Shown: positions 1 through 8,025 of the stretch, piece after piece
How positions within the stretch are numbered: the stretch's first letter is position 1
Layout: each line of letters begins with the position of its first letter
NCBI RefSeq assembly: GCF_016918565.1
Contig: NZ_JAFFQD010000016.1
Span: forward strand, 1-64,000
Direction of reading: 5' to 3'
Length of the DNA stretch: 64,000 bases
From: Desulfogranum marinum
GTDB lineage: Bacteria; Desulfobacterota; Desulfobulbia; Desulfobulbales; Desulfobulbaceae
Made by a program: the position numbers and the translations under genes
The notes under the pieces: generated by a model
Databases searched by the model: none
Seen by the model: only the letters and a program-made list of their open reading frames with translations
What the model was told of the DNA's origin: nothing

Positions 1-41
1 TAAGATGGTCGTATAATTATAATACGTACACGTTTAAAGAC

Positions 42-78
42 AAGAAAAAAAGCACGGTAATTCAATAAAACCGTGCTT
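42..78 (-). terminator. Rho-independent terminator for a leftward gene outside the window
   Basis: A perfect 9-bp stem (AAGCACGGT at 50-58 and ACCGTGCTT at 70-78) encloses an 11-nt loop. Read on the minus strand the stem is followed by a run of T, the canonical intrinsic terminator layout. The gene it serves would lie to the right on the minus strand or be lost to the IS remnant. Confidence 0.6.
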
Positions 79-102
79 ATAAAGTAGGGTCTTACGATTA
101 GG

Positions 103-303
103 ATGTTCGCTTTAGACGATTTTCAGGTTTATAAAGGATTACGAAATTTTAGAGCAGGGATAGAATCCGGTATCTCCTGGTTAAAGCGAAGCCTTGGCCT
201 GACTCGTTGCACCTGGAAAGGATATGAGGGATTTAAGAGTTATGTGTGGGCGTCGATAGTCTCTGCCAACCTGCTTACCATAGCGCGTCAACAACTGGCT
301 TAA
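103..303 (+). pseudogene. C-terminal remnant of a DDE transposase
   Basis: The 66-residue product has the C-terminal signature of many DDE transposases: a Phe-Arg-Ala-Gly-Ile-Glu segment carrying the catalytic Glu, then a Leu-Lys-Arg block and a Trp-Lys-Gly-x-x-Gly-Phe motif, ending in an Asn-Leu-x-x-Ile-Ala-Arg stretch. The N-terminal several hundred residues with the two catalytic Asp are absent, and in-frame stops lie just upstream (58 and 85). A terminator-like hairpin sits where the missing part should be. It is a truncated insertion-sequence gene and cannot be active. The exact IS family cannot be fixed from this fragment. Confidence 0.7.
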
Positions 304-687
304 CAGCCAGTTGTTTGGCGGGATTTCTCTAAACAGAAAGGACAGGTGCGCTTAGATTTTGGTTTTTGAAGGAATTTTCAAATGACAAGCTGAAAAGGAT
401 AGCAAAAGTTTGCTTGCCCTATGAACCGATTGTGTTCGCTGATGCGACTGGCTGCGGCCGCCTTTGAAAAAATTGCTATTTATGGACAGACACTAGATAG
501 ATAATTGGCTAAGTATTGTCCGTTATCAGCATTTTTTTAAAGGGCTTCATGCATCATCAAAATATTGTCTGTCAGGAAAGAATATGAACAGCATTATTGC
601 CAAATGACGCCTCTGTGCAACCAATAAATCGCAAAAATTGCAGTTTGGAGTTGGGGTAGCCTGTAATCTTGGTTTCTTAATCGATTG
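304..687. other. Intergenic stretch with probable IS end
   Basis: No convincing gene. The first 190 bp downstream of the transposase fragment probably belong to the same element, with a candidate end near TTTATGGACAGACAC (479-493). A loosely complementary TTGTCTGTCAG occurs near 567-577, but no target-site duplication can be identified because the left end is missing. Confidence 0.3.
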
Positions 688-1128
688 CTACTCTGGGGTT
701 GCTTTGGTTGCCTGCTTTTTTCTGGAAATGCGCCACAAAAGATACCACAGTAGCAAGGCCTGTATTCCAAAAAACACTGAGGTCATAACATTCATCATAT
801 GGCTAACACCAAGTGCCGCATAGAGCTCGTCTGCAAAAAGGTGGCGGCTAATATTTCGAAGAATAAAGAATTCGATAAAACCGATAATAATGACTTTGTG
901 CTTCATCGGATCGCGTGAAGCCATCCAGGCAAGATAACCAAGAACAAAAGCGAATGATCCAATTATTCTGATGAAATAAACGTTTGTTACGTTCCATTCC
1001 AGAGTGCCCCCATAATGAGCAATGGCGGCTTTTTGAAAATCAATTGAAAACATCAAGCCAAAACCAAAAATGAGATGAAAGATAGCTACGAAAACAAGAA
1101 CAGCCTTGAGTTGATTAAGTGTATTCAT
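688..1128 (-). CDS. Small four-helix integral membrane protein, unknown function
   Basis: The 146-residue product has four hydrophobic segments at roughly residues 9-28, 48-68, 77-92 and 107-131, with short charged loops and a Lys/Arg-rich C terminus (RISRKKQATK), so it should sit in the inner membrane with a cytoplasmic tail. The overall plan resembles small DUF-type four-helix membrane proteins such as the DUF4345-like group, but I cannot assign it with certainty. The ATG at 1128 lacks an obvious Shine-Dalgarno sequence. It is separated from the next minus-strand gene by 170 bp, so it may or may not be the last gene of the Mla transcript. No function is proposed. Confidence 0.6.
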   Translation of the reverse strand: MNTLNQLKAVLVFVAIFHLIFGFGLMFSIDFQKAAIAHYGGTLEWNVTNVYFIRIIGSFAFVLGYLAWMASRDPMKHKVIIIGFIEFFILRNISRHLFADELYAALGVSHMMNVMTSVFFGIQALLLWYLLWRISRKKQATKATPE

Positions 1129-1298
1129 ATGGCGAGGTGAAAAGGGTATGGTGATGAGATACGTACACTCTTTTTAAAAATCCTCTGGGATTTTCCTGTT
1201 ATTATTTACTTGTGTCACCAGAGCTATCTTTGCTCTGTGTCAGGAGCAACGATCGGGAACCGCATCCACCTCCTACAAAGAGACATGGGGGATTCGGG

Positions 1299-1907
1299 TT
1301 AGAGCTGCATCCCCTTAAGCCAGGAGGCGAGGTCATGGGCAACCGTATCCGCCGCCTGGTTAAGCGCGGTAGCCCCATCCCCGGCATTGGGTGTGGAACT
1401 CGGGACTTGAGAGCGAAATTCCCTGGTCGCGATTACCGTTTTTGTTGCCGCGTTTATTAGGTAGAAACGTATACTGATAATTCCTTCTGAGATGTTGCCG
1501 TCATGTACGTGATGGCTGAAATCAGTGAGGGTACTTTCGAGCAGAAAGTCAGCTTTTGCTGCCGATGGAGGGCTGATTACAGCCCAGAAACTCCCGGTTG
1601 CTTCAAGGGCTGTTTGGAAGAGAAGGGGCAGTAACGTTACAGGTGCGTCACTCCAGCGGCTGTAGGCATAGCTGTTTTGTTCATATTGGGTAGTGACGTA
1701 CACCATGTCGGTACCGGTAAACGCCCGCGATGCCCGAATTGGAGCAAGCTTGATGACGGGTCGGTTCTTTTTTTTCACTGTGGTGGAGCTGCTGCTTTTC
1801 CCAAAATCAGGCAATATGGTATAGATATCGCTTGGTGGGACCTTGTTGAAGCTGCAGCTGGCGAGGGCACAGCAAAATATTGCGAGTAAAATGCTCCTGT
1901 TTTTCAT
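1299..1907 (-). CDS. ABC-type transport auxiliary lipoprotein (PqiC/DUF330-like)
   Basis: The 202-residue product begins with a lipoprotein signal ending in the lipobox LASC, placing the lipidated cysteine at residue 18. The rest matches the ABC-transporter auxiliary component type: an early Tyr-x-Ile strand, an 'RPVIKLAPIRASRAFTGTDM' segment, a 'YAYSRWSDAPVTLLP' segment typical of PqiC/YmbA-like proteins, and a C-terminal half with alternating strands and a terminal helix. Family knowledge: these lipoproteins sit in the outer membrane and contact MCE-protein tunnels. It starts only 4 nt after the end of the MlaD-like gene, so it is the distal gene of the mlaE-F-D operon and probably serves that lipid transporter. 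No MlaA, MlaB or MlaC gene is seen here. Confidence 0.8.
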   Translation of the reverse strand: MKNRSILLAIFCCALASCSFNKVPPSDIYTILPDFGKSSSSTTVKKKNRPVIKLAPIRASRAFTGTDMVYVTTQYEQNSYAYSRWSDAPVTLLPLLFQTALEATGSFWAVISPPSAAKADFLLESTLTDFSHHVHDGNISEGIISIRFYLINAATKTVIATREFRSQVPSSTPNAGDGATALNQAADTVAHDLASWLKGMQL

Positions 1908-1911
1908 GATA

Positions 1912-2793
1912 TTATTTTTCCCCTGGTCCAGGTTTTGGCTGACTGCGTTTAAAAAGCAGGTCGCTTGGACTGGCCTGTATGGCTTGGGTGGTGTGCTTTA
2001 GGTCTCCGGCAAGAATATCCAGATTGTATAATAGCTGATTGAGGAGCTCAAGGCTCTGTTGGACGTCCTGTCGCATGTTATGTCCAAGGTCAGCATAGTT
2101 ATGTTCCAGGCTGTCTGCCATTGTTTGTATGCTTTGCGAGGCATCTGCTACTTTTGCAAAAGCCTTGTTTATCTGTTTTTCCATGACCACGCCGTTATCA
2201 ACAACATCCTGTAATCCCTGCAATTGTCCCCTGATATCTTTGACAAGTAATGTTGTCTCCGCAATGATGGTGCCAATGTTCTCCAGGTTTTTTTCGCTGA
2301 GTATCCTGTCAAACTTGGCCATCGCCAAGGTCGATTGCTTTACCAGTTGTTCCAGAGAGGCATACATTTGGGTAAAGGTGGAGGGCGTTGCCGGGATGAT
2401 TGGAACTCCCGTGCTTGAGGTTTTCAGCAGTGGAGCATCTTTGCTGCCGCCGCTGAGCTCTATAAATGCCAGACCTGTTATGCCAAAAGACTTTAATTGT
2501 GCGGTGGTGTCGGTTTTGATGGGGGTGCTGCGTACAATCTGTAAACGGAGTTCCACCTCTTCCGAGTTATGAGGGCTTATACCCAGCTGTACGACTGTGC
2601 CCACATTAACGCCCTTGTATTTAACAGAGGCATCAGTGCTTAACCCTGCTACAGATTCCGACATATAAACAAGGTAGGTGTCATATTCCTGTTTGCCGCC
2701 ATGTTTTCCCAGCCAGTAGGCAAAGGTTATCAGCCCTGCTGTGAGAAAGACAACGAATAGCCCAACCAGTGTATAATTAATTTTACTTTCCAT
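1912..2793 (-). CDS. mlaD: MCE-domain substrate-binding protein of lipid ABC transporter (MlaD-like)
   Basis: The product of 293 residues has one N-terminal membrane anchor (about residues 8-28) followed by a single MCE domain (about 36-115, with the hallmark GVNVGTV segment) and a long C-terminal helical region with heptad-like Leu/Ile spacing that should oligomerise in the periplasm. An upstream in-frame ATG would add 52 residues with no family character. The chosen ATG at 2793 overlaps the end of the ATPase gene by 11 nt and yields the normal MESKINY-type N terminus. In this family the protein forms a hexameric ring that passes phospholipids between the inner-membrane ABC complex and the envelope. 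Confidence 0.9.
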   Translation of the reverse strand: MESKINYTLVGLFVVFLTAGLITFAYWLGKHGGKQEYDTYLVYMSESVAGLSTDASVKYKGVNVGTVVQLGISPHNSEEVELRLQIVRSTPIKTDTTAQLKSFGITGLAFIELSGGSKDAPLLKTSSTGVPIIPATPSTFTQMYASLEQLVKQSTLAMAKFDRILSEKNLENIGTIIAETTLLVKDIRGQLQGLQDVVDNGVVMEKQINKAFAKVADASQSIQTMADSLEHNYADLGHNMRQDVQQSLELLNQLLYNLDILAGDLKHTTQAIQASPSDLLFKRSQPKPGPGEK

Positions 2794-3550
2794 CTCTGCT
2801 CCGTATTTGCCCCCGGGACCCGCCAAAGAATTGTTGTACAATAGGATGGGAGGCGTGCAGAACTTCCTTAAGTGTGCCTTCTGCAATGACTTTTTTTTCG
2901 CCCAAAACGGCAAAACGATCAACAATGGTCCAGATAGAATCCAGATCATGGGTAACCATTACCACTGTTAACCCGAGAATGTCGCGCAGTTCAATAAGCA
3001 GATTGTCAAAGGCCTCGGCGCCGATTGGATCCAGTCCTGAAGTGGGTTCATCAAGAAACAGGAGTTGCGGGTCCATTGCCAGTGCACGTGCCAGGGCTGC
3101 CCGCTTTATCATGCCTCCGCTCAGTTCAGCAGGATAGAGCGTTGCCGCAGTAGGTGGTAGTCCAACCATTTTTATTTTCATTTGCACCAGCTCCTCAATC
3201 ATATTTTCTGGGAGCTCTGTGTATTCCCGGAGCTTGATGCCGACATTTTCAGCAACAGTGAGTGACGAATAGAGGGCGCCGCCCTGGAAAAGCACTCCCC
3301 AATAGTGGCGTAGGGAGGCTGCATCGTTGCGGCTGATGCTCATAAGGTTATGGCCGAGAAGGGTGATTTCTCCGGATTCAGGGCGCAACAGCATAATCAT
3401 CTGTTTGAGCAGGGTGGACTTACCCGAACCACTGCCGCCCAAAAGGCCGTATATCTCCCCCCGGCGTACGCTCAGGTTGATGCCGTCATGGATCACATTG
3501 GTGCCGAATCGGGTAACGATATTTGATACCTTAATAATTGTGTCGTTCAA
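2783..3550 (-). CDS. mlaF: Lipid transport ABC ATPase (MlaF-like)
   Basis: The 255-residue ATP-binding subunit carries every ABC motif: Walker A GGSGSGKST at residues 38-46, a Q-loop, the signature LSGGM with following KRAALARALA, Walker B LLFLDEPTSGLDP, and the switch His in VVMVTHD. The sequence is of the MlaF/Mkl type rather than a nutrient importer. It overlaps mlaE upstream by 4 nt (ATGA) and mlaD downstream by 11 nt, showing translational coupling. It should power phospholipid movement through the MlaE permease at the inner membrane. Confidence 0.92.
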   Translation of the reverse strand: MNDTIIKVSNIVTRFGTNVIHDGINLSVRRGEIYGLLGGSGSGKSTLLKQMIMLLRPESGEITLLGHNLMSISRNDAASLRHYWGVLFQGGALYSSLTVAENVGIKLREYTELPENMIEELVQMKIKMVGLPPTAATLYPAELSGGMIKRAALARALAMDPQLLFLDEPTSGLDPIGAEAFDNLLIELRDILGLTVVMVTHDLDSIWTIVDRFAVLGEKKVIAEGTLKEVLHASHPIVQQFFGGSRGQIRSRDGK

Positions 3551-4704
3551 ATGCCGAGCTCCGTAAAGACCACCGAAAAAAGTGCATCACAAGCTATTAC
3601 CAGAAAAATGGCGTTGACCACGCTGATGGTGGTGTAGCGCCCTATGCTCTCTGTGTTTTTAGAAACTTGAAAGCCGCGGAAACATCCTACCGTAGCAATA
3701 AGCCAGGCGAAAAACGGTCCTTTGCCTATGCCGACCCAGACATGCTTGACCGCCAGTACTTTCTGCAGGCGATGTATAAATTCCGGATAGGAAAGGTTGA
3801 GGTGTATATGCGAGATAAACATGCCGGCACCAATCCCGATTATGTCGGCAAAGAAAATCATCAACGGCAGGGCAATGATCAGGGCGAAAATTCGGGGAAG
3901 AACGAGAAAGCGATGAGGGTCAAACCCCATGGTTCGCATGGCATCTATCTCTTCCGTTATTTTCATCACTCCAAGCTGAGCTGTATAGGAAGAGCCGGTT
4001 CGACCTGCAACCACGATGGCTGTGATCAATGGGGAGAGTTCTCTGGTCACTGAAAGTGCTATCATGTCCACAATGAAAATATTAGCACCAAATTTTTCCA
4101 GCTGTACCGCTCCCTGATAGGCTATAACCACCCCTATGAGAAAACTGGTCAGAGCCACGATGGGCATTGCCCGGACACCAGCTTCTTCAATATTTTTTAC
4201 AATAGCACCGAAACGGATGGTACGTGGGTGCACTATTGCAAGCAGCAGGTTGATGAAATTTTCTCCGGTAAAGGCTAAAAAGTCCTTCAAATCAGTCAGA
4301 AAGGCAACGAACCTTCTGCCTATCCTGTTGAAAGGCATCAGGAGACGGGAGAAAAGTGCAGGTTTGGCTTCACGATGCCCGAAAGCGTACCTACGCACCA
4401 GTTGATATATTTTTTCGTGCTCACTGGTAGCGCCCACAACGTCCACGGAGCACTGGTTTGCCTTGAGCGCATCGAAGCTGCGAATAAACAGCAGCATGCC
4501 GGCGGAATCAACGCGTCCTGTAGCAGACACATCCCACAGGATAGGGACATTGCGATATGTGCTGGTCATTTCAGTCAGCATCTCTGCCGCATCGTGGAGC
4601 GTATCAATGGTCCAGTCACCCGAGCTTTTGAGCCTAACAGTGTTATCTTCGTTCAGGTCGTGAAGTTTTTCTATTTTGGCTTGTTGTGATTGAGTGGATT
4701 GCAT
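3547..4704 (-). CDS. mlaE: Lipid ABC transporter permease with N-terminal STAS-like domain (MlaE)
   Basis: The protein has about 385 residues: an N-terminal STAS/MlaB-like domain (about residues 15-105) fused to a MlaE permease domain with five or six membrane helices (about 130-385). Fusion of the STAS partner to the permease is common outside gammaproteobacteria, where MlaB is separate. The start is uncertain. TTG 4782, ATG 4764 and ATG 4719 are also in frame but none has a ribosome site. ATG 4704 is preferred because it overlaps the stop of a short upstream frame (TGATG) and gives a family-like N terminus. It is the first transporter gene of the mlaE-F-D-lipoprotein operon, with a 4-nt overlap into mlaF. 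Confidence 0.88.
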   Translation of the reverse strand: MQSTQSQQAKIEKLHDLNEDNTVRLKSSGDWTIDTLHDAAEMLTEMTSTYRNVPILWDVSATGRVDSAGMLLFIRSFDALKANQCSVDVVGATSEHEKIYQLVRRYAFGHREAKPALFSRLLMPFNRIGRRFVAFLTDLKDFLAFTGENFINLLLAIVHPRTIRFGAIVKNIEEAGVRAMPIVALTSFLIGVVIAYQGAVQLEKFGANIFIVDMIALSVTRELSPLITAIVVAGRTGSSYTAQLGVMKITEEIDAMRTMGFDPHRFLVLPRIFALIIALPLMIFFADIIGIGAGMFISHIHLNLSYPEFIHRLQKVLAVKHVWVGIGKGPFFAWLIATVGCFRGFQVSKNTESIGRYTTISVVNAIFLVIACDALFSVVFTELGI

Positions 4705-4946
4705 CAGCTTTCTACCCATGTCGTAATAAGTAACTCTTTGCCGCTCTTGACAGGCTGCGTGCATGCTGGTGGTGTAGAACAAGGGAGGGCGTACTTGGCA
4801 GCAATTTTCTGCTGAGACGAGCAGGGAAGGTCTTCGGAGATGATGGATCGTTCAGCAGGGCCCACAAGAATAGGATGCATCCTCTGTTGCGCAAAGGAAA
4901 GATCGTCGCATTTACCTGTATGTGCACCTGTATTGGCAATCATCAT
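4704..4946 (-). CDS. Possible 80-residue leader peptide upstream of mlaE
   Basis: This frame starts at a double ATG preceded by CAAGGTGC, a fair ribosome site, and its TGA stop overlaps the proposed mlaE ATG as TGATG. That arrangement would allow translational coupling. The predicted peptide has five cysteines and no hydrophobic segment and resembles no family I know. It may be a real small protein, a leader that sets translation of mlaE, or chance. Confidence 0.25.
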   Translation of the reverse strand: MMIANTGAHTGKCDDLSFAQQRMHPILVGPAERSIISEDLPCSSQQKIAAKYALPCSTPPACTQPVKSGKELLITTWVES

Positions 4947-5103
4947 GCACCTTGAGTGGTAATAGGATGGATCAAAAAAGGTAACTTATTTTGCCTTTAA
5001 TATACCAATTCATAGTACCGAGAACCTAAGAGAAATTGCAAAGAAAATGAAATGTTACCCCTTATTTATTGGTTTAATTGAGTAGTTGTTCTCCTATGGT
5101 CTA

Positions 5104-5268
5104 GGAGTCTGTCGGACTGAACCCTTTATCCTCAACTCGTCGTTATTGCAGAAAAAATAATGCTCGCAGGTAAGGAAGCGCAGACTCCGATATTAAGTAT
5201 ATGGCTGTGCTTGTTTTTCCGACAAGGCCTTGATTTGAAGAAAAAATTGCTCAATCCGACAGGCTACC
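5104..5268 (+). repeat. Interspersed 165-bp element, copy 1
   Basis: The element begins GAGTCTGTCGGA and ends TCCGACAGGCTAC, giving imperfect terminal inverted repeats (GTCTGTCGGA against GCCTGTCGGA). Its interior contains the core GGAAGCGCAGACTCCGATA. A second copy of equal length lies in opposite orientation at 36793-36957, and partial copies with the same core lie near 21236-21330 and 38231-38293. It has no coding capacity and occupies the mlaE-menA intergenic gap (4947-5383), which otherwise shows nothing. Confidence 0.6.
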
Positions 5269-5383
5269 AGGGCGTTTCTTTCAGGCATCTCTCAGGCAGA
5301 TACACTTGTGAAAGGTCCTTTTTTGGTTGTAATTGACCATGCTTTATTTAAAAGGAAATATTCTTCCCATTTTTATTGTGGCA

Positions 5384-6280
5384 TCAGCTGAAGTCAACTA
5401 TCAGGCCGGCAGCAAACAACAAACTATATAAAAACGATAATCTGGCGGTATCGGCCAGCAACGCATTCAGTTGAACCCCCTGCTCAACTTTTATTTTTTT
5501 AGCCAACAGCCAGGCCAGAGGAACGGTAAGCAGCGGCAGGAGAATAAAGCTCTTGGCAACGCCGGTCAACACCATGAGCGGTGGAACCAGATAGCTCAGC
5601 AACAGCAACAGTTTAAATTCAATAATTGTCCGGCTACGCCCAAGAATCACAGCCAGGGTATTTTTGCCCGCTTTGCGATCGGTATCAATATCTCGTAAGT
5701 TATTGACCACCATGATCGCGGTGATCAGCAGTCCGGGGGGAACCGCTGCAACTAACGCCAGCAGACTCAGCTCGCCGCTTTGGATAAAAGATGTTCCGCA
5801 CACCGCCACCAGACCAAAAAAGATAAAAACAAACAGCTCACCCAGCCCATGAGAAGCCAGAGGATAAGGGCCGCCACTATAGGCCAGCGCCGCCAGCACT
5901 GAAACTATACCAATGATCACTATCGTTACTCCGCCTACCGTAGCCAGGTAAAGAAAAAGAAAAAACGCAAGCAGCAGGCTAAAAATCATCCCCCCCTTCA
6001 CCGCAGCTGGTGAAATCAGGCCGCTTTGGGTAACCCGTACCGGCCCCAGTCGCTCCTCGGAGTCGATGCTATTTTTAAAGTCAAAATAATCATTGGCCAA
6101 ATTCACTCCGATCTGCAGCAGGGTAGCTCCAAGAAGACAACAAAAAGCCGGAACAAAGGCGAATTTTCCATGGCTAAAGGCCACGGCAGACCCTACCGCC
6201 ACCGGCCCGACCGCTGCCGGCAGGGTTTTGGGACGAATGGCCAGTAGCCAAATCTCGAATTTTGAGAGAGTCTCTTGCAT
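5384..6280 (-). CDS. menA: 1,4-dihydroxy-2-naphthoate polyprenyltransferase
   Basis: The 298-residue integral membrane prenyltransferase of the UbiA superfamily should attach the polyprenyl chain to 1,4-dihydroxy-2-naphthoate to give demethylmenaquinone, feeding the quinone pool used by the Nqr complex encoded nearby. The first Asp-rich motif appears as NLANDYFDF, the second as NNLRDIDTDRKAGKNTLAV, and the RPKTLPAAVGPVAVGSA N terminus is typical of MenA. Eight or nine membrane helices are apparent. I chose the ATG at 6280 over 6322 because the latter lies within a strong stem-loop and adds 14 residues with no family match. The next upstream gene is an ABC permease. Confidence 0.88.
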   Translation of the reverse strand: MQETLSKFEIWLLAIRPKTLPAAVGPVAVGSAVAFSHGKFAFVPAFCCLLGATLLQIGVNLANDYFDFKNSIDSEERLGPVRVTQSGLISPAAVKGGMIFSLLLAFFLFLYLATVGGVTIVIIGIVSVLAALAYSGGPYPLASHGLGELFVFIFFGLVAVCGTSFIQSGELSLLALVAAVPPGLLITAIMVVNNLRDIDTDRKAGKNTLAVILGRSRTIIEFKLLLLLSYLVPPLMVLTGVAKSFILLPLLTVPLAWLLAKKIKVEQGVQLNALLADTARLSFLYSLLFAAGLIVDFS

Positions 6281-6305
6281 AATGGTTTCTGTGTAATGGT
6301 ATGAT

Positions 6306-6346
6306 CGCCCCCTGATTTTCATGTGCCTAATGGAAATCAGGGGGCG
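6306..6346. promoter_or_regulatory. Perfect 13-bp stem-loop just upstream of menA
   Basis: CGCCCCCTGATTT (6306-6318) and AAATCAGGGGGCG (6334-6346) form a perfect GC-rich stem with a 15-nt loop. On the minus strand it sits 26-66 nt upstream of the menA start. Neither side has a long T run, so it is not a clean intrinsic terminator. It may be an attenuating or RNA-stabilising structure between the ABC transporter genes and menA. Confidence 0.45.
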
Positions 6347-6441
6347 CGTACAATTGTTTTCATTGCGGTGTACTCAAATACGCTGCAACAGAAAAAAAAA
6401 TGCAGCAACGACGCAGATGAAAAGTTTTTAACAATCCGGCA

Positions 6442-7194
6442 TCATTCAACAAAGCGATGTCTACTTACTTTCAGCTCTATAGCATAAATAGCAAAATAGA
6501 GCAGCACTCCCAAAAGCCCCATCCCCATGATACCAGTATACATTTCCGGATAGAGCAGCACCTGATATGTCTCAATCACTATGTAATAGCCAAGTCCATA
6601 GCTCGTCAACGACTGTTCGGCTATAAAAAGTACCGCCACCGCTGTGCCTACCGAGATCCTCAGGGCGGTCAATACCGCAGGCAGCGACGCCGGCAGATAG
6701 ACATAGCGGAAAAGAGCCCGACGCCCGGCACCAAGGGATTTAACAGAAAGGAGCAACTCCTTCTTCAACCCCGAGGCCTCATCACGCACCACAACCAGTA
6801 TCTGAAAAAAGATAATGATGGCAATCAGGGTGATTTTGGAAAAATCGCTGATGCCCATCAGCACATAGATAACCGGCAGAAAGATGATCTTGGGGATCGG
6901 GTAGATTATAGCGATCAATGGGCTCAGTATCCGGTCCAGTTGCGGCATCTGTCCGAGCGCCAGCCCAAGAGGTGCCGCAAATAAGGTGGCCAGACAAACT
7001 GCAGCCAGAACCCGCCCTGCAGACGCCAGAAAATGGAGGCCTAAGTCGCCGGTGATGTGGGCAAAAAAAAGCGGTACTACAACCACCGGAGAAGGAAGGA
7101 TCGGACGATTGACCAAAAGGGCTGCCAGTTGCCAGAGGCAGAAAAACATCACAATGCCTATAAGGGTATCGAGCAAGGTCGCTTTTTTCTTCAT
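6442..7194 (-). CDS. ABC transporter permease, NitT/TauT/ThiX type
   Basis: The 250-residue inner-membrane permease has about six transmembrane helices and a BPD_transp_1 domain. The EAA-type cytoplasmic loop is visible around the 'LLLSVKSLGAGRRALFRYVYLPASLPAVLTALRI' region. The ATG at 7194 lies 5 nt after the stop of the ATPase gene with GGGAG upstream, so the longer frame is rejected. With the ATPase and the periplasmic binding protein it forms a complete importer. The family moves nitrate, taurine, sulfonates, pyrimidine precursors or riboflavin, and the substrate cannot be read from this sequence. Confidence 0.88.
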   Translation of the reverse strand: MKKKATLLDTLIGIVMFFCLWQLAALLVNRPILPSPVVVVPLFFAHITGDLGLHFLASAGRVLAAVCLATLFAAPLGLALGQMPQLDRILSPLIAIIYPIPKIIFLPVIYVLMGISDFSKITLIAIIIFFQILVVVRDEASGLKKELLLSVKSLGAGRRALFRYVYLPASLPAVLTALRISVGTAVAVLFIAEQSLTSYGLGYYIVIETYQVLLYPEMYTGIMGMGLLGVLLYFAIYAIELKVSRHRFVE

Positions 7195-7199
7195 TGTTG

Positions 7200-8012
7200 T
7201 CAGCGACTCCCTGAGTTGATTCCGGCATCCCGGGTGGTGTAACGTGCCAGAAGATCGCGCAATGCACTGCACCGTTTCAGGAACTCGGGATCGGTTCGTT
7301 TGTCGATTTCGCCCGACAGATGGTTGTCGATGATCTGTGGAAGCCGGTTGCAGCTGTTACCCAGCACCAGTATTTTTTCACCCAGCATCACAGCCTCTTC
7401 AATATCATGGGTAACGGTGAGCGATGTTAAACCAGACTCCTGGTGAAAACGGTTCATCACCTTTTGCAGTTCTTCTCTGATCGGGGCATCAAGTGCTGAA
7501 AAAGGCTCATCCATCAGCAACAGGTCGGGTCCGAGAACCAGGGTTCTGGCGATAGCCGCCCGTTGTCTCTGCCCCCTTGACAGCTGCGCGGGGTACATCG
7601 CCTTCAAGTGGGCGATCCCCAACCAGTGCAACCAGTATTCAACGCGGTCTGCATCCTTTGCCGCATCATGCACCGCATTGGCAGGGCTGTGTTTGCCATC
7701 CGGACCATAAAATTTTCGTATCTTCAGGCCCAGCCGGGTATTTTCCAAAATTGTCGCCCAAGGCAGCAGACCGTGATCCTGAAGCACCAGCCCGGTGGAT
7801 GGTCTGGCTCGGATAATTTTTTCTTTACCAATACGGATTTCCCCTTCAGAGGGTTGTTGCAATCCTGCTATAAGATAGAGCAGCGTGGTCTTCCCACAGC
7901 CAGACGGGCCGATAACGCTCCAGGATTCACCTCGCTTAATGTTGAAAGAGAAATCTTCAAAGAGAAGCTTCGTACCTCCATAACCAAAAGTGAGGTTGTG
8001 GATCTTTATCAC
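7200..8012 (-). CDS. ABC transporter ATP-binding protein, SsuB/TauB type
   Basis: The 270-residue ATPase has Walker A GPSGCGKTT, signature LSRGQRQRAAIART, Walker B LLLMDEPFSALD and the His switch of VTHDIEEAV. The preferred start is GTG at 8012, preceded by AGGGAG at a 6-nt spacing. This places it 13 nt after the binding-protein stop, whereas the ATG at 8063 would overlap that gene by 38 nt without a ribosome site. It powers the permease encoded immediately downstream. Confidence 0.88.
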   Translation of the reverse strand: MIKIHNLTFGYGGTKLLFEDFSFNIKRGESWSVIGPSGCGKTTLLYLIAGLQQPSEGEIRIGKEKIIRARPSTGLVLQDHGLLPWATILENTRLGLKIRKFYGPDGKHSPANAVHDAAKDADRVEYWLHWLGIAHLKAMYPAQLSRGQRQRAAIARTLVLGPDLLLMDEPFSALDAPIREELQKVMNRFHQESGLTSLTVTHDIEEAVMLGEKILVLGNSCNRLPQIIDNHLSGEIDKRTDPEFLKRCSALRDLLARYTTRDAGINSGSR

Positions 8013-8025
8013 TTCGAGCTCCCTT

